The notes below the pieces were generated by a model. It did no database searches. It was not told the DNA's origin and saw only the letters and a program-made list of their open reading frames with translations. Below, piece after piece: positions 55,330 to 64,000 of a stretch of DNA of 64,000 nucleotides (position 1 is the stretch's first letter; the number at the start of each line of letters is the position of its first letter). This DNA comes from Streptococcus bovimastitidis (GTDB lineage Bacteria > Bacillota > Bacilli > Lactobacillales > Streptococcaceae): positions 236,978 to 300,977 of the forward strand of contig NZ_LZDD01000003.1 of assembly GCF_001885095.1 (NCBI RefSeq). The letters are read 5' to 3'. The position numbers were made by a program, and so were the translations under genes.

Positions 55330-56553
55330 ATGACAGGGAAATATCATTTTAGAATTGGTATTAGTGCAGATGAACATGATGCCTTTGTTAAGGGGCATTC
55401 GCAAATCAATCTCCTACAGAGTAGTGCTTGGGCTCAAGTCAAATCTAATTGGGTCAATGAACGCATTGGTTTTTATGAGGATAATCAGCAAGTGGCCTCA
55501 TTGTCGTTGCTGATTAAGCCCTTGCCGTTTGGTTTGTCCATGATTTATGTCCCAAGAGGACCGGTAATGGATTATAGCTGTGCTGATTTGGTTGCCTTTG
55601 TCTTTTCTTATTTGAAGCGTTATGCCCGGGAAAAACATGCTTTGATGGTTAAATGTGATCCAGCTATCTTTTACAAGCAATATCGCTTGGGGGAGAATGT
55701 GCAAGATATTGAAGGTAGTGGGCAACAAGCCATTGACAACTTGAAAAAGGCTGGTTTGAAATGGGTTGGTCCGAGTCTTATGATTTATGAGACTATTCAA
55801 CCGCGCTTTCAGGCTAATCGTTACCTTTTTCCAGATTTTCAGGAAGATTTTCCGAAACACACTAAGCGTCTGATGGCTGATGCCCAAAAGAGAGGTGTTA
55901 CGGTTCACCGGGCTAAGGCAAGCGATCTTGCGGCCTTTGCTGATTTGATTTCCCTAACGGAAAACCGTAAGCAGATTCATTTAAGAGGGTTTGACTATTT
56001 TAATAATTTGATGACTATTTATGGGGATGATGCTTATTTGCATTTGGCTAAGGTAAATATTCCTTTACAGTTGGAGAAACTCCAGGCAGAATTTGCTATT
56101 GTGGAGCAAGAGTTGAGTCAATGTCAGCCACATCAGAAAAAGAAATTGCGGAAGTTATCGGACCAGCAAGCTTCGCTGAGTAAGTCGATCAAGTCTTATG
56201 AGGAGTATGCTAAGAAATATCCGGAAGAAGTTATGGTGGCGGGTATTCTGTCTATTGCCTACGGCCATTCCATGGAGATGCTCTATGCTGGGATGAATGA
56301 GGAATTTAAAACCTTCTATCCGCAATACTTGCTTTATCCTAAAGCATTTCAGGATGCCTATCAGAAGGGAATCAAGTGGGCCAATATGGGTGGTATTGAA
56401 GGGGATTTCTCTGATGGTCTAACCAAGTTTAAGTCCAATTTTAACCCGACCATTGATGAATATATCGGGGAATTTAATCTTCCAACTAGTCTCCTATATT
56501 ATCCTTTTAATGCTCTTTTCAAACTCAGAAAAAGCATGCATCACAAACATTAA
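55330..56553 (+). CDS. FemAB/MurM-type peptidoglycan branching transferase
   Basis: The 407 aa protein shows two GNAT-like domains and a coiled-coil hairpin (about residues 240-300) with QLEKLQAEFAIVEQEL, the arrangement of Fem transferases. SSAWAQVKSNW at the start and YVPRGPVMDY are conserved, as is WANMGGIEGDFSDGLTKFKSNF near the end. It transfers amino acids from charged tRNAs to the lipid II stem peptide to build cross-bridges. Which residue (Ser, Ala) cannot be told. Normally streptococci have two such enzymes in tandem (MurM/MurN); here it stands alone. A terminator follows at 56574. Confidence 0.88.
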   Translation: MTGKYHFRIGISADEHDAFVKGHSQINLLQSSAWAQVKSNWVNERIGFYEDNQQVASLSLLIKPLPFGLSMIYVPRGPVMDYSCADLVAFVFSYLKRYAREKHALMVKCDPAIFYKQYRLGENVQDIEGSGQQAIDNLKKAGLKWVGPSLMIYETIQPRFQANRYLFPDFQEDFPKHTKRLMADAQKRGVTVHRAKASDLAAFADLISLTENRKQIHLRGFDYFNNLMTIYGDDAYLHLAKVNIPLQLEKLQAEFAIVEQELSQCQPHQKKKLRKLSDQQASLSKSIKSYEEYAKKYPEEVMVAGILSIAYGHSMEMLYAGMNEEFKTFYPQYLLYPKAFQDAYQKGIKWANMGGIEGDFSDGLTKFKSNFNPTIDEYIGEFNLPTSLLYYPFNALFKLRKSMHHKH

Positions 56554-56573
56554 GTCCTATCTCTATCCCCCTT

Positions 56574-56602
56574 CACCAGTCACTGTTGGCTGGTGTTTTT
56601 TT
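56574..56602 (+). terminator. Terminator after FemAB-type gene
   Basis: CACCAG/CTGGTG stem with a loop of about 10 nt and seven T. Confidence 0.8.
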
Positions 56603-56743
56603 GTCTCTAAATGTGATAGACTGACTCCTTTATTCAATAAGGTGTCATTAACTTTTCTTATCCCAACGATAAAAAATACCTAATACCCAGCCTTCAGTCT
56701 TTGTGCTAAAATAAGCCTATTATCAAAAGGGAAGGGGCTTAGC

Positions 56744-57448
56744 ATGACAAAGAGACCGGTTATCGGCATTACAGGTAATATCAGTAAGGGCAAGAATCAA
56801 TATTCCTGGGAAAATGGCATTACCAGAACTTATTCTTCGACCATATTCTCTGATGTGGTCATGGAGCTGGGCGGTTTGCCCATGATGCTACCGATTGCCA
56901 ATGAGGACTTGGTGAAAGACTATGTCTCTATGATTGATAAGTTGATTCTAACTGGTGGTCAGCATGTTTCGCCGCACTTTTATGGTGAAAAGCAGAGCAT
57001 TGCCAGTGATGACTACAATGAAGACAGAGATATCTTTGAAAGCCAATTAGTCATGGAGGTCCTCAGACAGAATAAGCCGGTCCTGGCTATCTGCCGTGGG
57101 ACTCAGCTTGTCAATGTCGTACTAGGCGGGACTCTCAACCAATCCATTTCCAACCATTGGCAAGAAGAAGCCCCTCATCAGGCTAAGGACACAATTGTTT
57201 TGGACAAGGATAGTGTTTTGTATGGGATTTATGGTCAGGAAAGCAGGGTCAATTCCTTGCATATGCAGTCTATTAGGGAGTTGGCGCCTGATTTGAAGGC
57301 CATTGCCTGGGACCAGAAGGACAAGACTATTGAGGCAGTTTATAGTCACAAGTACCGGATTTTGGGTTTTCAGTGGCATCCGGAGTTGCTTTTGCCTAGT
57401 CATCCGGAAAGTAAGGCCAGTTTTGATTATTTTATTAACCACATGTAA
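56744..57448 (+). CDS. Gamma-glutamyl-gamma-aminobutyrate hydrolase-like (class I GATase)
   Basis: The 234 aa protein matches the PuuD-like branch of class I glutamine amidotransferases: PVIGITGNISKG at the start, LILTGGQHVSPHFYGE, the nucleophile elbow AICRGTQLVNVVLGG (catalytic Cys), and FQWHPELL with the catalytic His and Glu. The family cleaves gamma-glutamyl bonds, for instance in putrescine degradation. No polyamine genes are nearby, so the true substrate is open. It appears to be a single-gene unit. Confidence 0.87.
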   Translation: MTKRPVIGITGNISKGKNQYSWENGITRTYSSTIFSDVVMELGGLPMMLPIANEDLVKDYVSMIDKLILTGGQHVSPHFYGEKQSIASDDYNEDRDIFESQLVMEVLRQNKPVLAICRGTQLVNVVLGGTLNQSISNHWQEEAPHQAKDTIVLDKDSVLYGIYGQESRVNSLHMQSIRELAPDLKAIAWDQKDKTIEAVYSHKYRILGFQWHPELLLPSHPESKASFDYFINHM

Positions 57449-57644
57449 GTAAGAGATTTTTGGTAGGTGACTTTAGCTTAGTTTTTCTAAGTTAGAAATT
57501 GCTTTGGCAGGAGTCTCTTTTTTTGAGCCCATTTGTTGACAGTGCTTGCTGGCTAGGGTAAGCTTAGATAAGCAAAAAAACAGTAATAAAAAGTGAGAGA
57601 AGAGCTCATGACGCCTTTGGGAGTTGTGGCTGATGGAGTGAGAG

Positions 57645-58649
57645 ATGAGAGTTGCACAATTATTAAATTATTCAAAAGAGAAATTGGATTTAAGCCTTAA
57701 TGAAATTGCTAAACCAGTGGCAGGACCGGGTGAGGTTCTTGTAAAAGTGGCCTATGCTGGGGTTAATCCTTTAGACAACATGATTACTAGAGGAGAGGTT
57801 AAGTTAATTCTGCCTTACCAATTACCACTTGTGGCTGGTAATGAATTTTCAGGGCTTGTTGAAGAGCTGGGTCAAGGGGTAACTGATTTTGAAATTGGGC
57901 AAAGGGTTTATGCCCGTCTGCCTTTAGCTAAAACGGGTGCTTTTGGGGAATGGTTGGCTATTGATGCTAAGGCTCTTGCTCTTGTTCCGGATTATTTGTC
58001 ACTAGAAGAAGCAGCTGCGGTGCCTTTGACGGCTTTGACAGCTTTCCAAGCCTTGGACAAAATGCAGGTTGAGGCTGGTAAGAAACTCTTCATTTCTGGT
58101 GGCAGTGGTGGCTTCGGCGCTATGGCCATTCCTTTGGCTAAAGCCCGTGGTTTAGAGGTTTATACTAATGGGAGTGGTCGTAATGAGGCGCGTGTTCGGG
58201 CTCTTGGTGCTGACCATTATATCAATTATCAAGAGGTGGGCTTTAGTCAGGTTCTATCTGACATGGATTATGTCATTGATACGCTTGGTGGTCAGGAGCT
58301 TGAAAAGCAATTTGCGATTTTAAAAGAGGGTGGCCAGTTAGTCAGTCTTAAAGGTATGCCTAATAAGGCTTTTGCCAAAGAAATGGGCTTTTCTGCTTTC
58401 AAACAATTCTTGATGGGCTTAGTTGGTGCCAAGTATGATCGTTTGGCTAAGAAAAAAGGGCAAGTTTACCATTTCTTATTTGTGCAAGCTAGTGGTCAAC
58501 AATTGCGTCAGATTTCTCAAGTATTGCAAGAGAAGCAAGTTGCGGTGTCCATTGATCAGGTTTTTGCCTTTAATGATGTTAATAAGGCTTTGAAAAAGGT
58601 TGATCAGGGGTCTTCTCAAGGTAAAACGATTCTTAACATTGAAGCATAG
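57645..58649 (+). CDS. NADPH:quinone oxidoreductase-like (zinc-less MDR)
   Basis: The 334 aa protein is a medium-chain reductase without zinc ligands: PGEVLVKVAYAGVNPLD, GNEFSGLVEELG, then the cofactor domain FISGGSGGFGAMAIPLAKARG (residues about 146-166) and a C-terminal KTILNIEA. Family members reduce quinones or alkenals. No operon partner is apparent. GGAG lies 9 nt before the ATG. Confidence 0.87.
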   Translation: MRVAQLLNYSKEKLDLSLNEIAKPVAGPGEVLVKVAYAGVNPLDNMITRGEVKLILPYQLPLVAGNEFSGLVEELGQGVTDFEIGQRVYARLPLAKTGAFGEWLAIDAKALALVPDYLSLEEAAAVPLTALTAFQALDKMQVEAGKKLFISGGSGGFGAMAIPLAKARGLEVYTNGSGRNEARVRALGADHYINYQEVGFSQVLSDMDYVIDTLGGQELEKQFAILKEGGQLVSLKGMPNKAFAKEMGFSAFKQFLMGLVGAKYDRLAKKKGQVYHFLFVQASGQQLRQISQVLQEKQVAVSIDQVFAFNDVNKALKKVDQGSSQGKTILNIEA

Positions 58650-58651
58650 AA

Positions 58652-58690
58652 AAAAGGCTGGTCTTCCTTGGGAAGTCCAGCCTTTTGGCT
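58652..58690. terminator. Bidirectional terminator
   Basis: A long stem (AAAAGGCTGG with CCAGCCTTTT plus inner CTTCC/GGAAG) lies 3 bp after the oxidoreductase stop. It ends in T on the plus strand and in T on the minus strand, so it could also close the convergent ECF operon further right. Confidence 0.8.
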
Positions 58691-58772
58691 TGTTTATGGA
58701 GGTTTGATGCCTGAGTGGGTGGATGTTAACTGGGGTCCACTTGTCGCCATTTCTCTTTTGTTTTAAAAGGGA

Positions 58773-59603
58773 TTAGATAAATGGGTTGTAAAAGCGGCCT
58801 TGGTTGATAAAGAACAAGAAGATGGTTAGGCTGACAATGGTTAGGGCTAGGCCGATGGTTAATATGTCTAGCTTGCTGAATGGTTGGGCGCTGTACCAGC
58901 TTCTTTTTTTCTCCTTGCCGAAACGACGCAGTTCCATGGCTGTTGACACGGTGTCAATCCGGTCCAAAGATGAAAAAATCAATGGAATAATGATTTGCAG
59001 ATTGCCTTTAATTCGGTCAAGGAGTTTGGCCTTTTTGGATAATTCTAGGCCGCGGGCTTCTTGGGATGTCCGAATCATATAAAACTCTTCTTGCACATCA
59101 GGGATGTAGCGCAGGGTTAGGGAGATGGCATATGCCACTTTGTAGGGCATGCCAATCTGGTTTAGGCTTGAAGCGAACTGGCTGGGATGGGTTGTGGTCA
59201 AAAAAAGTATGGCCAAGGGAACGGTTGAGAAATATTTCAAGCTGAGGTTGAAAAGATAGAAGAGTTCCTGGCTGGTCAGATTGTAGTTGCCCCATCCTTT
59301 TAGCAAGATGGTTTGTGATTGGTAGATATCTTGTCCATAGTTTGGTGCGAAGAGGTAGACCATAATCACGTTCATGATGGCAAAAAAAGTCACAAAGGAA
59401 ATGACAAAGGAAATATTTTTCCAAGGAATCTTTGCTATTTTCAGTAAGATTAACGATAGCAAACTGATAAAAAGAATTAAGCGGGTATCATAGGTTGTCA
59501 TGCAGGCTACAGAGACAAGAATGAAATAGATTAACTTGCTGGCACCAGACAATTGATGAATAAAGGTTTTGTTAGCTTGGTAACCGATTAGTCTCTGAGG
59601 CAT
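58773..59603 (-). CDS. ECF transporter T component (transmembrane)
   Basis: The 276 aa membrane protein has about five hydrophobic segments and the coupling motif [17 protein letters not shown], which matches the first A-R-G signature of EcfT, with [13 protein letters not shown] as the second. These motifs bind the two ATPases. It belongs to the cobalt/energy-coupling factor class of importers. It overlaps the ATPase gene by 32 bp and is last in the minus-strand operon. Confidence 0.9.
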   Translation of the reverse strand: MPQRLIGYQANKTFIHQLSGASKLIYFILVSVACMTTYDTRLILFISLLSLILLKIAKIPWKNISFVISFVTFFAIMNVIMVYLFAPNYGQDIYQSQTILLKGWGNYNLTSQELFYLFNLSLKYFSTVPLAILFLTTTHPSQFASSLNQIGMPYKVAYAISLTLRYIPDVQEEFYMIRTSQEARGLELSKKAKLLDRIKGNLQIIIPLIFSSLDRIDTVSTAMELRRFGKEKKRSWYSAQPFSKLDILTIGLALTIVSLTIFLFFINQGRFYNPFI

Positions 59604-61284
59604 GTCTTTCCCTTTCTTTTGTCATATAGTAATTTGTGATTTGGATGGGATCACAGTCCAGTTTTTCCGCTAGGTGGAAGAGACTGGTTTTTTTCAAATA
59701 AGCTTGGTCCAAGATGCTTGGATTTGAAAGGATGGCCGCTGGCTGGTCGTCAGCAATCACTTGTCCCCGGCTTAAGACTATCGTTCTGTCTGCATATTCC
59801 ATCATCAATTGCATGTCATGGGTAATCATGATAATGGTATGTCCCTTTTGATTTAATTGGTCTAAGAAATTCATGATTTCACTATAGTTACGCTTGTCTT
59901 GTCCGGCAGTTGGTTCATCAAGAATGATGATTTCTGGTCCTAGAACAAGGATTGAAGCGATGGTAACGCGTTTTTTCTGACCAAAGGAAAGGGCAGAAAT
60001 CGGCCAATTACGGAAGGGATAAAGACCGCAGGTTTTGAGGGTTTCATCCACCTTGGTTTTGATTAATTCTTCTGGGATGCCACGGAGACGTAGACCTTCT
60101 GCCACTTCATCAAAAATAGCTGCTTTACTAATCATCTGATTAGGATTTTGCAGGACATAGCCAATTCTATCCGCTCGTTCCTTAATGGAATCCTGGGAAA
60201 TGTCCTTCCCCCGGTAGGTCACGCGGGCATCAGTTTCTAAGAATTGACACATGATTTTAGCCAAAGTTGACTTTCCTGCACCATTTTGCCCAACAATAGC
60301 CACTTTCTCGCCTTTGTTTAGGGTCAAATTGATATTTTTCAGGATCATTTGGTCGCTGTCATAGCCAAAATTAAGATTTTCAATTTTTAATAAAGGCTCT
60401 TTCTTCGTTACCGTTGCTTTCTCAGTTTGTTCTGGAAGTGTGATGGGACTTAGATCTAGGGCATCGAGATTGTTGAGTTCAGTTTCTCTTTCAATGAAAT
60501 ATCCAAGCTCTCTAAGGCAGGTGATGTAGAGAGGTTCGCGGATACCGTTTTGAACAAGCAGGTCGCTGGCCAGAAGCTGATCAGGGCTGCCGTCGAAGAG
60601 GACAATGCCGTCGTTGATGAGAATTATTTTATCCAAGTGACGATAAAGAACATCTTCAAGACGGTGTTCAATAATGACAGTTGTCGCCTTGGTTTCTTGA
60701 TGAAGGCGATCAATGAGATCGATAGCGTCCAGTCCGGTTTTGGGATCCAAGTTAGCTAAGGGCTCATCAAAAAGCAAGATGGGACTTTCGTCGACTAAGA
60801 CTCCAGCAAGACTGACTCTTTGTTTTTGTCCTCCAGATAAGTCTTGGGGACGTTTGGTTAAATGGTCTGTCAGTTCTAATTGGTGAGCCCAATAATTGAT
60901 TTTTTTTGACATCTCAGTCTGGTCTAGACAGTCGTTTTCAAGGGCGAAGGCAATATCTTCAGCAACCGATAAGCCGATAAATTGGCCATCTGGATCTTGC
61001 AAAACAGTTGAAACCATTTTGGATTTTTCGTAAATAGAAAGGTCGAAGGCATCAATGCCATTTATCAAAAGAAATCCACTATTCTCGCCTTTAAAATGAT
61101 TAGGGATAATACCATTTAGGCAGTTTCCGATAGTTGATTTCCCACTACCTGAAGGACCAATAATGAGAACTTTTTGTCCTTTTTCAATGCTGAGGTTGAG
61201 ATTTGTTATTGTAGGTGTCGACTGAGCGTCGTATTTGAAGGTGAAATTTTTGAATTGGATAGCAGTATTTTGTGAATTTTCCAA
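59572..61284 (-). CDS. ECF transporter double ATPase (YkoD type)
   Basis: The 570 aa protein contains two complete ABC ATPase domains in one chain: the first with [24 protein letters not shown] and [11 protein letters not shown], the second with [24 protein letters not shown] and [11 protein letters not shown]. The linker between them lies near residues 255-300. Fused EcfA1/A2 pairs occur in dedicated (group I-like) ECF systems. It energises the T component, with which the gene overlaps, and the S component upstream. An independent start is set by ATG 61282-61284, 4 bp after the S gene stop. Confidence 0.92.
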   Translation of the reverse strand: MENSQNTAIQFKNFTFKYDAQSTPTITNLNLSIEKGQKVLIIGPSGSGKSTIGNCLNGIIPNHFKGENSGFLLINGIDAFDLSIYEKSKMVSTVLQDPDGQFIGLSVAEDIAFALENDCLDQTEMSKKINYWAHQLELTDHLTKRPQDLSGGQKQRVSLAGVLVDESPILLFDEPLANLDPKTGLDAIDLIDRLHQETKATTVIIEHRLEDVLYRHLDKIILINDGIVLFDGSPDQLLASDLLVQNGIREPLYITCLRELGYFIERETELNNLDALDLSPITLPEQTEKATVTKKEPLLKIENLNFGYDSDQMILKNINLTLNKGEKVAIVGQNGAGKSTLAKIMCQFLETDARVTYRGKDISQDSIKERADRIGYVLQNPNQMISKAAIFDEVAEGLRLRGIPEELIKTKVDETLKTCGLYPFRNWPISALSFGQKKRVTIASILVLGPEIIILDEPTAGQDKRNYSEIMNFLDQLNQKGHTIIMITHDMQLMMEYADRTIVLSRGQVIADDQPAAILSNPSILDQAYLKKTSLFHLAEKLDCDPIQITNYYMTKERERHASETNRLPS

Positions 61285-61288
61285 GTCT

Positions 61289-61834
61289 TTAGTCCTTTTT
61301 CAGGCTACCTGATTTAGTACGAGTGTTAGCGTAAGCAATGATTAATAGGGTACCACCGATACCGATAGTAAAAATATTAGCAATACCAGCAAAAATACCT
61401 TGGGTAAAGACTTTGTTTGCTGGCTCATGATAAACAAGGATATCACCTAAGGGTGCAACAATTCCCCAGGCAACAATATTAACAATCGCTTGTGTGGTGT
61501 TGAAAAGAATAATGTCTTTTTTATTGAAAACCCCATTAGCAACTTGAAGTTTCTTTTGGAGGAAACCGATGCCTAAACCAACTAAACCACTTGGGATAAC
61601 CCATGACCACCATACGGAACCGTATGAAAGCATGTCCTTAATCATGTGTCCGAAGAAACCAATAAAGAATCCTGCTAAAGGACCAAATAAAACAGCAAAT
61701 AAGGCTTGAACAGCATATTGTAAGGAAATAGTGGTATTGGTAAAGATAGTAATTGGTACAAAAATACCAATGATGATAAATAGGGCAGCACCAATACCGA
61801 TGGCAACGACAGTTTTAATGGATAAGTTATTCAT
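61289..61834 (-). CDS. ECF transporter S component (UPF0397 family)
   Basis: The 181 aa membrane protein has about six helices with the UPF0397 landmarks [43 protein letters not shown] and [15 protein letters not shown]. This small substrate-binding unit gives the transporter its specificity. The ligand for the family is not established. Here a SAM hydroxide adenosyltransferase gene lies 77 bp upstream in the same operon, which hints at an adenosine-, methionine- or thiamine-related ligand (inference). Confidence 0.88.
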   Translation of the reverse strand: MNNLSIKTVVAIGIGAALFIIIGIFVPITIFTNTTISLQYAVQALFAVLFGPLAGFFIGFFGHMIKDMLSYGSVWWSWVIPSGLVGLGIGFLQKKLQVANGVFNKKDIILFNTTQAIVNIVAWGIVAPLGDILVYHEPANKVFTQGIFAGIANIFTIGIGGTLLIIAYANTRTKSGSLKKD

Positions 61835-61911
61835 AATTGTCTCTTTTCTATAAGATGTTTGATTTAGATAAAACGAGGATAACTGTAATAATATCTCTAA
61901 TAATGAGAATT

Positions 61912-62763
61912 TTAAATTTTCTTAATTTCTAAATGCCAGTTTTGTCCAACGCCGACATTATATGCTTTGGCAAAGGAGCCTTGATTGATGGCTAAACCAA
62001 CCCGGTAAAGAGAGTTGATGTAGATAATCGGCTGGCCAATACGAACATCAGCAAAGGATTTACCATAGGTAACTTGGTTTTGATAAACCAACATATCATT
62101 GTTGTAAATAGTTACTTCGAAACGGTCACTAAATTCAGGTTTAAAATGATGGAATTCTTCACGAGTAATAGAAGTCCAAAGGGAACCGAAACGGACATCA
62201 AGGATATCAATAACACCTCTGATGACATCATCTTCAATCACTGTATTAACGACAGGGACTTCAACAATCGCATCGACGGATAATTCTGGACCAACTTCTT
62301 CAAAAGTAATATGACCAGAAGCTAATTTAGCACCAGTGTAGGCGTAGACATCCCTTCCATGGAAAGTATAGGATAATTCGGTGTTTTTAAGACGATTTTT
62401 GACTTCTGAAATTTCACGAATAGCCTTAATACCAATATGCTTTTTAATGTAAGATAGCGTCCCATTATCTGGAGTTACAATATACTGATTGTTCTCGGTT
62501 AAGGCAACAACACTCTTACGCTTAGACCCTACTCCAGGATCAACTACTGAAACGAAAGTTGTTCCCTCAGGCCAATAGTTAACGGTTTGAAAGAGTCGGT
62601 AAGACGCTTCAAAAATGTTATAAGGCGTAATGTCATGGGTTAAATGGTGAATCTGTAATTGCCTATCTTCTTGAAGGGCTACACCTATCATGGCAGATAC
62701 AGCACCATCAACGAGACCAAAATCTGATTGTAAAACGAGCAAGTTATTATGCATTGGTGACAC
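61912..62763 (-). CDS. SAM hydroxide adenosyltransferase (DUF62 family)
   Basis: The 283 aa protein has the family signatures [20 protein letters not shown] near the start, [21 protein letters not shown] and FHGRDVYAY. Characterised relatives use a water molecule (hydroxide) to cleave SAM into adenosine and methionine, and halogenases share the fold. It is first in the ECF operon on the minus strand, so it may act on an imported or exported SAM-related compound. An AGGAGAG ribosome binding site precedes the ATG. Confidence 0.88.
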   Translation of the reverse strand: MSPMHNNLLVLQSDFGLVDGAVSAMIGVALQEDRQLQIHHLTHDITPYNIFEASYRLFQTVNYWPEGTTFVSVVDPGVGSKRKSVVALTENNQYIVTPDNGTLSYIKKHIGIKAIREISEVKNRLKNTELSYTFHGRDVYAYTGAKLASGHITFEEVGPELSVDAIVEVPVVNTVIEDDVIRGVIDILDVRFGSLWTSITREEFHHFKPEFSDRFEVTIYNNDMLVYQNQVTYGKSFADVRIGQPIIYINSLYRVGLAINQGSFAKAYNVGVGQNWHLEIKKI

Positions 62764-62923
62764 TCTCCTATTAGTTTAATACCTATATTTTAACATAAAG
62801 AGAGAACAAGCAAAATAAGGAATATTAATGAAATTGTAATAGTCTGAAACTATAAGGAATTTCAAAATGCTTTAAAAGAGCTGATCATTAAAAAGTCTTA
62901 TAATAAAGTTTAAAGGAGATAAT

Positions 62924-63742
62924 ATGTATAAACTAATCGCATTTGATATGGATGGCACACTTTTACAGTCAGATAAAACAATAGCAGAAACCAGTCTTTC
63001 TTCTATAAAAGAAGCATTTAATAATGGTAAAGAAGTTGTATTGGCGACGGGTCGTCCGAAATCAGAACTTCATATGTACGCTAATGAGTTAGCTAATATC
63101 CGATATGGTGTTTTGGAAAGTGGTGCGATTGTTTATGATTTTGAAAATGACAAAGTCTTAGACAAGCAAGTTATCCCAGCTGATGTTTCTAAAAGAATTA
63201 GTGCAATTGTTAAAGCCAATGATGTCATGGTCGTTTTAATGGTGGATGGTCAGGGCTATATTCAACAAAATCATTTTGATAATATTGCCGATTATCATAT
63301 GACTATATATGAAGACTTGTATCGTGACTCGGCTAATTTTGTTCCAGCTATTCTTCCAAAATTGGAGGCGGATATTGGAAATTTTGAAAAGATTAATCTC
63401 TATTTTAAGAATAATGACCTTCGTGACTTCTATTTCAACGAATTAAGTCAGGATAACATTACTCTTGCTAAGGCAGAAGAAACAGCCATTGAAATCACGG
63501 CAAAAGGTGTTGAAAAAGGTCAGGGTCTAAAAACACTTTGTTCCTTACTTGGTTATTCTATAGAAGAAGCCATCGCAGTTGGAGATGCTGATAATGATGA
63601 AAGCATAATCCGGGATGCTAGTCTAGGTGTGGCAATGGCAAACGCTAATGCAACTATTAGAGATTTGGCAGATGTTACAGTAGCCTCAAAAGATCAAGCT
63701 GGTATTCAAGAAGCTATCCAAAAATTCTTGTTAGAAAAATAA
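62924..63742 (+). CDS. HAD-superfamily phosphatase (Cof type)
   Basis: The 272 aa protein has AFDMDGTLLQSDKTI (motif I), ATGRPKSEL (II), a Lys before the GQGLK region (III) and VGDADNDESII (IV), with a C2 cap between. Members act on sugar phosphates, FMN or pyridoxal phosphate. It is divergent from the SAM enzyme gene with 160 bp between them. AAAGGAG precedes the ATG by 7 nt. It precedes the presumed rRNA operon. Confidence 0.9.
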   Translation: MYKLIAFDMDGTLLQSDKTIAETSLSSIKEAFNNGKEVVLATGRPKSELHMYANELANIRYGVLESGAIVYDFENDKVLDKQVIPADVSKRISAIVKANDVMVVLMVDGQGYIQQNHFDNIADYHMTIYEDLYRDSANFVPAILPKLEADIGNFEKINLYFKNNDLRDFYFNELSQDNITLAKAEETAIEITAKGVEKGQGLKTLCSLLGYSIEEAIAVGDADNDESIIRDASLGVAMANANATIRDLADVTVASKDQAGIQEAIQKFLLEK

Positions 63743-63752
63743 GTAAAAACTA

Positions 63753-63781
63753 TTGACAAGTTTATCTCTAGTGAGTATACT
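63753..63781 (+). promoter_or_regulatory. rRNA operon promoter P1 (putative)
   Basis: TTGACA (63753-63758), 17-bp spacer, TATACT (63776-63781). It directly follows the HAD gene. Confidence 0.65.
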
Positions 63782-63857
63782 AATAAAGCTGTCAAAAGCG
63801 TCGCTGGAAATGCTATAAAAAAGTAATAAAAATGTCAAAGAAAAGTCAAAAAAAGTA

Positions 63858-63886
63858 TTGACAAAGGCATAGTGACCTGATAGAAT
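63858..63886 (+). promoter_or_regulatory. rRNA operon promoter P2 (putative)
   Basis: TTGACA (63858-63863), 17-bp spacer, TAGAAT (63881-63886), running on into TATAAT. Two strong tandem promoters of this kind typically precede rRNA operons. Confidence 0.7.
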
Positions 63887-64000
63887 ATAATAGTTGTCTC
63901 GTAAGAGATGGCAAGACCTTTGAGAACTGAATAAGACAAGAAAAACCAAATGTGAGGGTGATATGTTAAGAAGCATATTATCCGTCAATGAAGTAAAAAA
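63887..64000 (+). ncRNA. 16S rRNA leader (start of an rRNA operon, truncated)
   Basis: The sequence after P2 includes GACCTTTGAGAACTGAATAA, which resembles the conserved leader before 16S rRNA in streptococci (antitermination and RNase III processing region). The mature 16S sequence is not reached before the window ends. The gene itself is therefore inferred. Confidence 0.6.

Overview
The window looks like a chromosomal segment of a low-GC Streptococcus, probably of the pyogenic group. The main reasons are the conserved housekeeping run rpsO-pnp-(SseB-like)-cysE-cysS-mrnC-rlmB-yacP-degV-rplM-rpsI, strong AAGGAG-type ribosome binding sites, extended -10 promoters, a MurM/FemAB-type branching enzyme, a sortase-anchored Ser-rich protein, and what appears to be the start of an rRNA operon at the right end. 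The species cannot be fixed from sequence alone; S. uberis or S. parauberis-like organisms would fit the sugar gene content.

Layout. 1-4.2 kb: polyphosphate genes (gppA/ppx then partial ppk, minus strand) and a divergent Crp/Fnr regulator and MFS exporter pair. 4.3-15.9 kb: housekeeping genes, broken by a FUSC-family membrane protein gene with two nonsense codons and by a small secreted protein. 15.87-28.7 kb: an AT-rich accessory region that starts exactly at the 3' end of rpsI. A 28-bp direct repeat of the rpsI end (15874-15901 and 16710-16737) encloses a mini-island with one gene. Beyond it lie a tiny predicted hydrophobic peptide gene on the minus strand, a large restriction-modification-like pair (232 aa methyltransferase-like protein plus a 1454 aa GIY-YIG/helicase/methylase protein), a DUF262 + HEPN gene pair, an XRE-type regulator and several small unknown genes. 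No integrase is visible. 28.9-36.8 kb: a glyoxalase-fold protein, a UPF0303-type protein, a membrane-anchored protein, a Ser-rich LPxTG protein, a bacteriocin-like operon (81 aa two-cysteine peptide, ABC transporter, M50-type protease, CPWC thioredoxin-like protein) and an alpha/beta hydrolase pseudogene.

36.8-54.9 kb: a sugar-catabolism block. It has a sus-type sucrose/fructan ABC operon (LacI regulator, two permeases, lipoprotein, GH32 hydrolase, ROK fructokinase), an aldo/keto reductase behind a MerR-type promoter, a GH1 phospho-beta-glucosidase, and an L-sorbose-type PTS operon (SorC-family regulator, SDR, EIIA-B-C-D, Zn dehydrogenase). Next come relics of a fructose EIIC and of rpiA, then an intact oxidoreductase and a HAD phosphatase. 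55.3-64 kb: a FemAB-type transferase, a class I glutamine amidotransferase-like hydrolase, a quinone-oxidoreductase-like protein, an ECF transporter operon (T, double ATPase, UPF0397 S component) with an upstream SAM hydroxide adenosyltransferase on the minus strand, a HAD phosphatase, and tandem promoters plus leader of an rRNA operon that would continue past the window.

How the genes work together: imported sucrose or short fructans would be hydrolysed by the GH32 enzyme and the fructose phosphorylated by the ROK kinase. L-sorbose would enter as sorbose-1-phosphate and reach fructose-6-phosphate through two dehydrogenases. The region behind rpsI reads as a defence-gene hotspot. The most unusual candidates are the two-protein methyltransferase/nuclease system, the DUF262-HEPN pair and the bacteriocin-like operon without a radical SAM enzyme.
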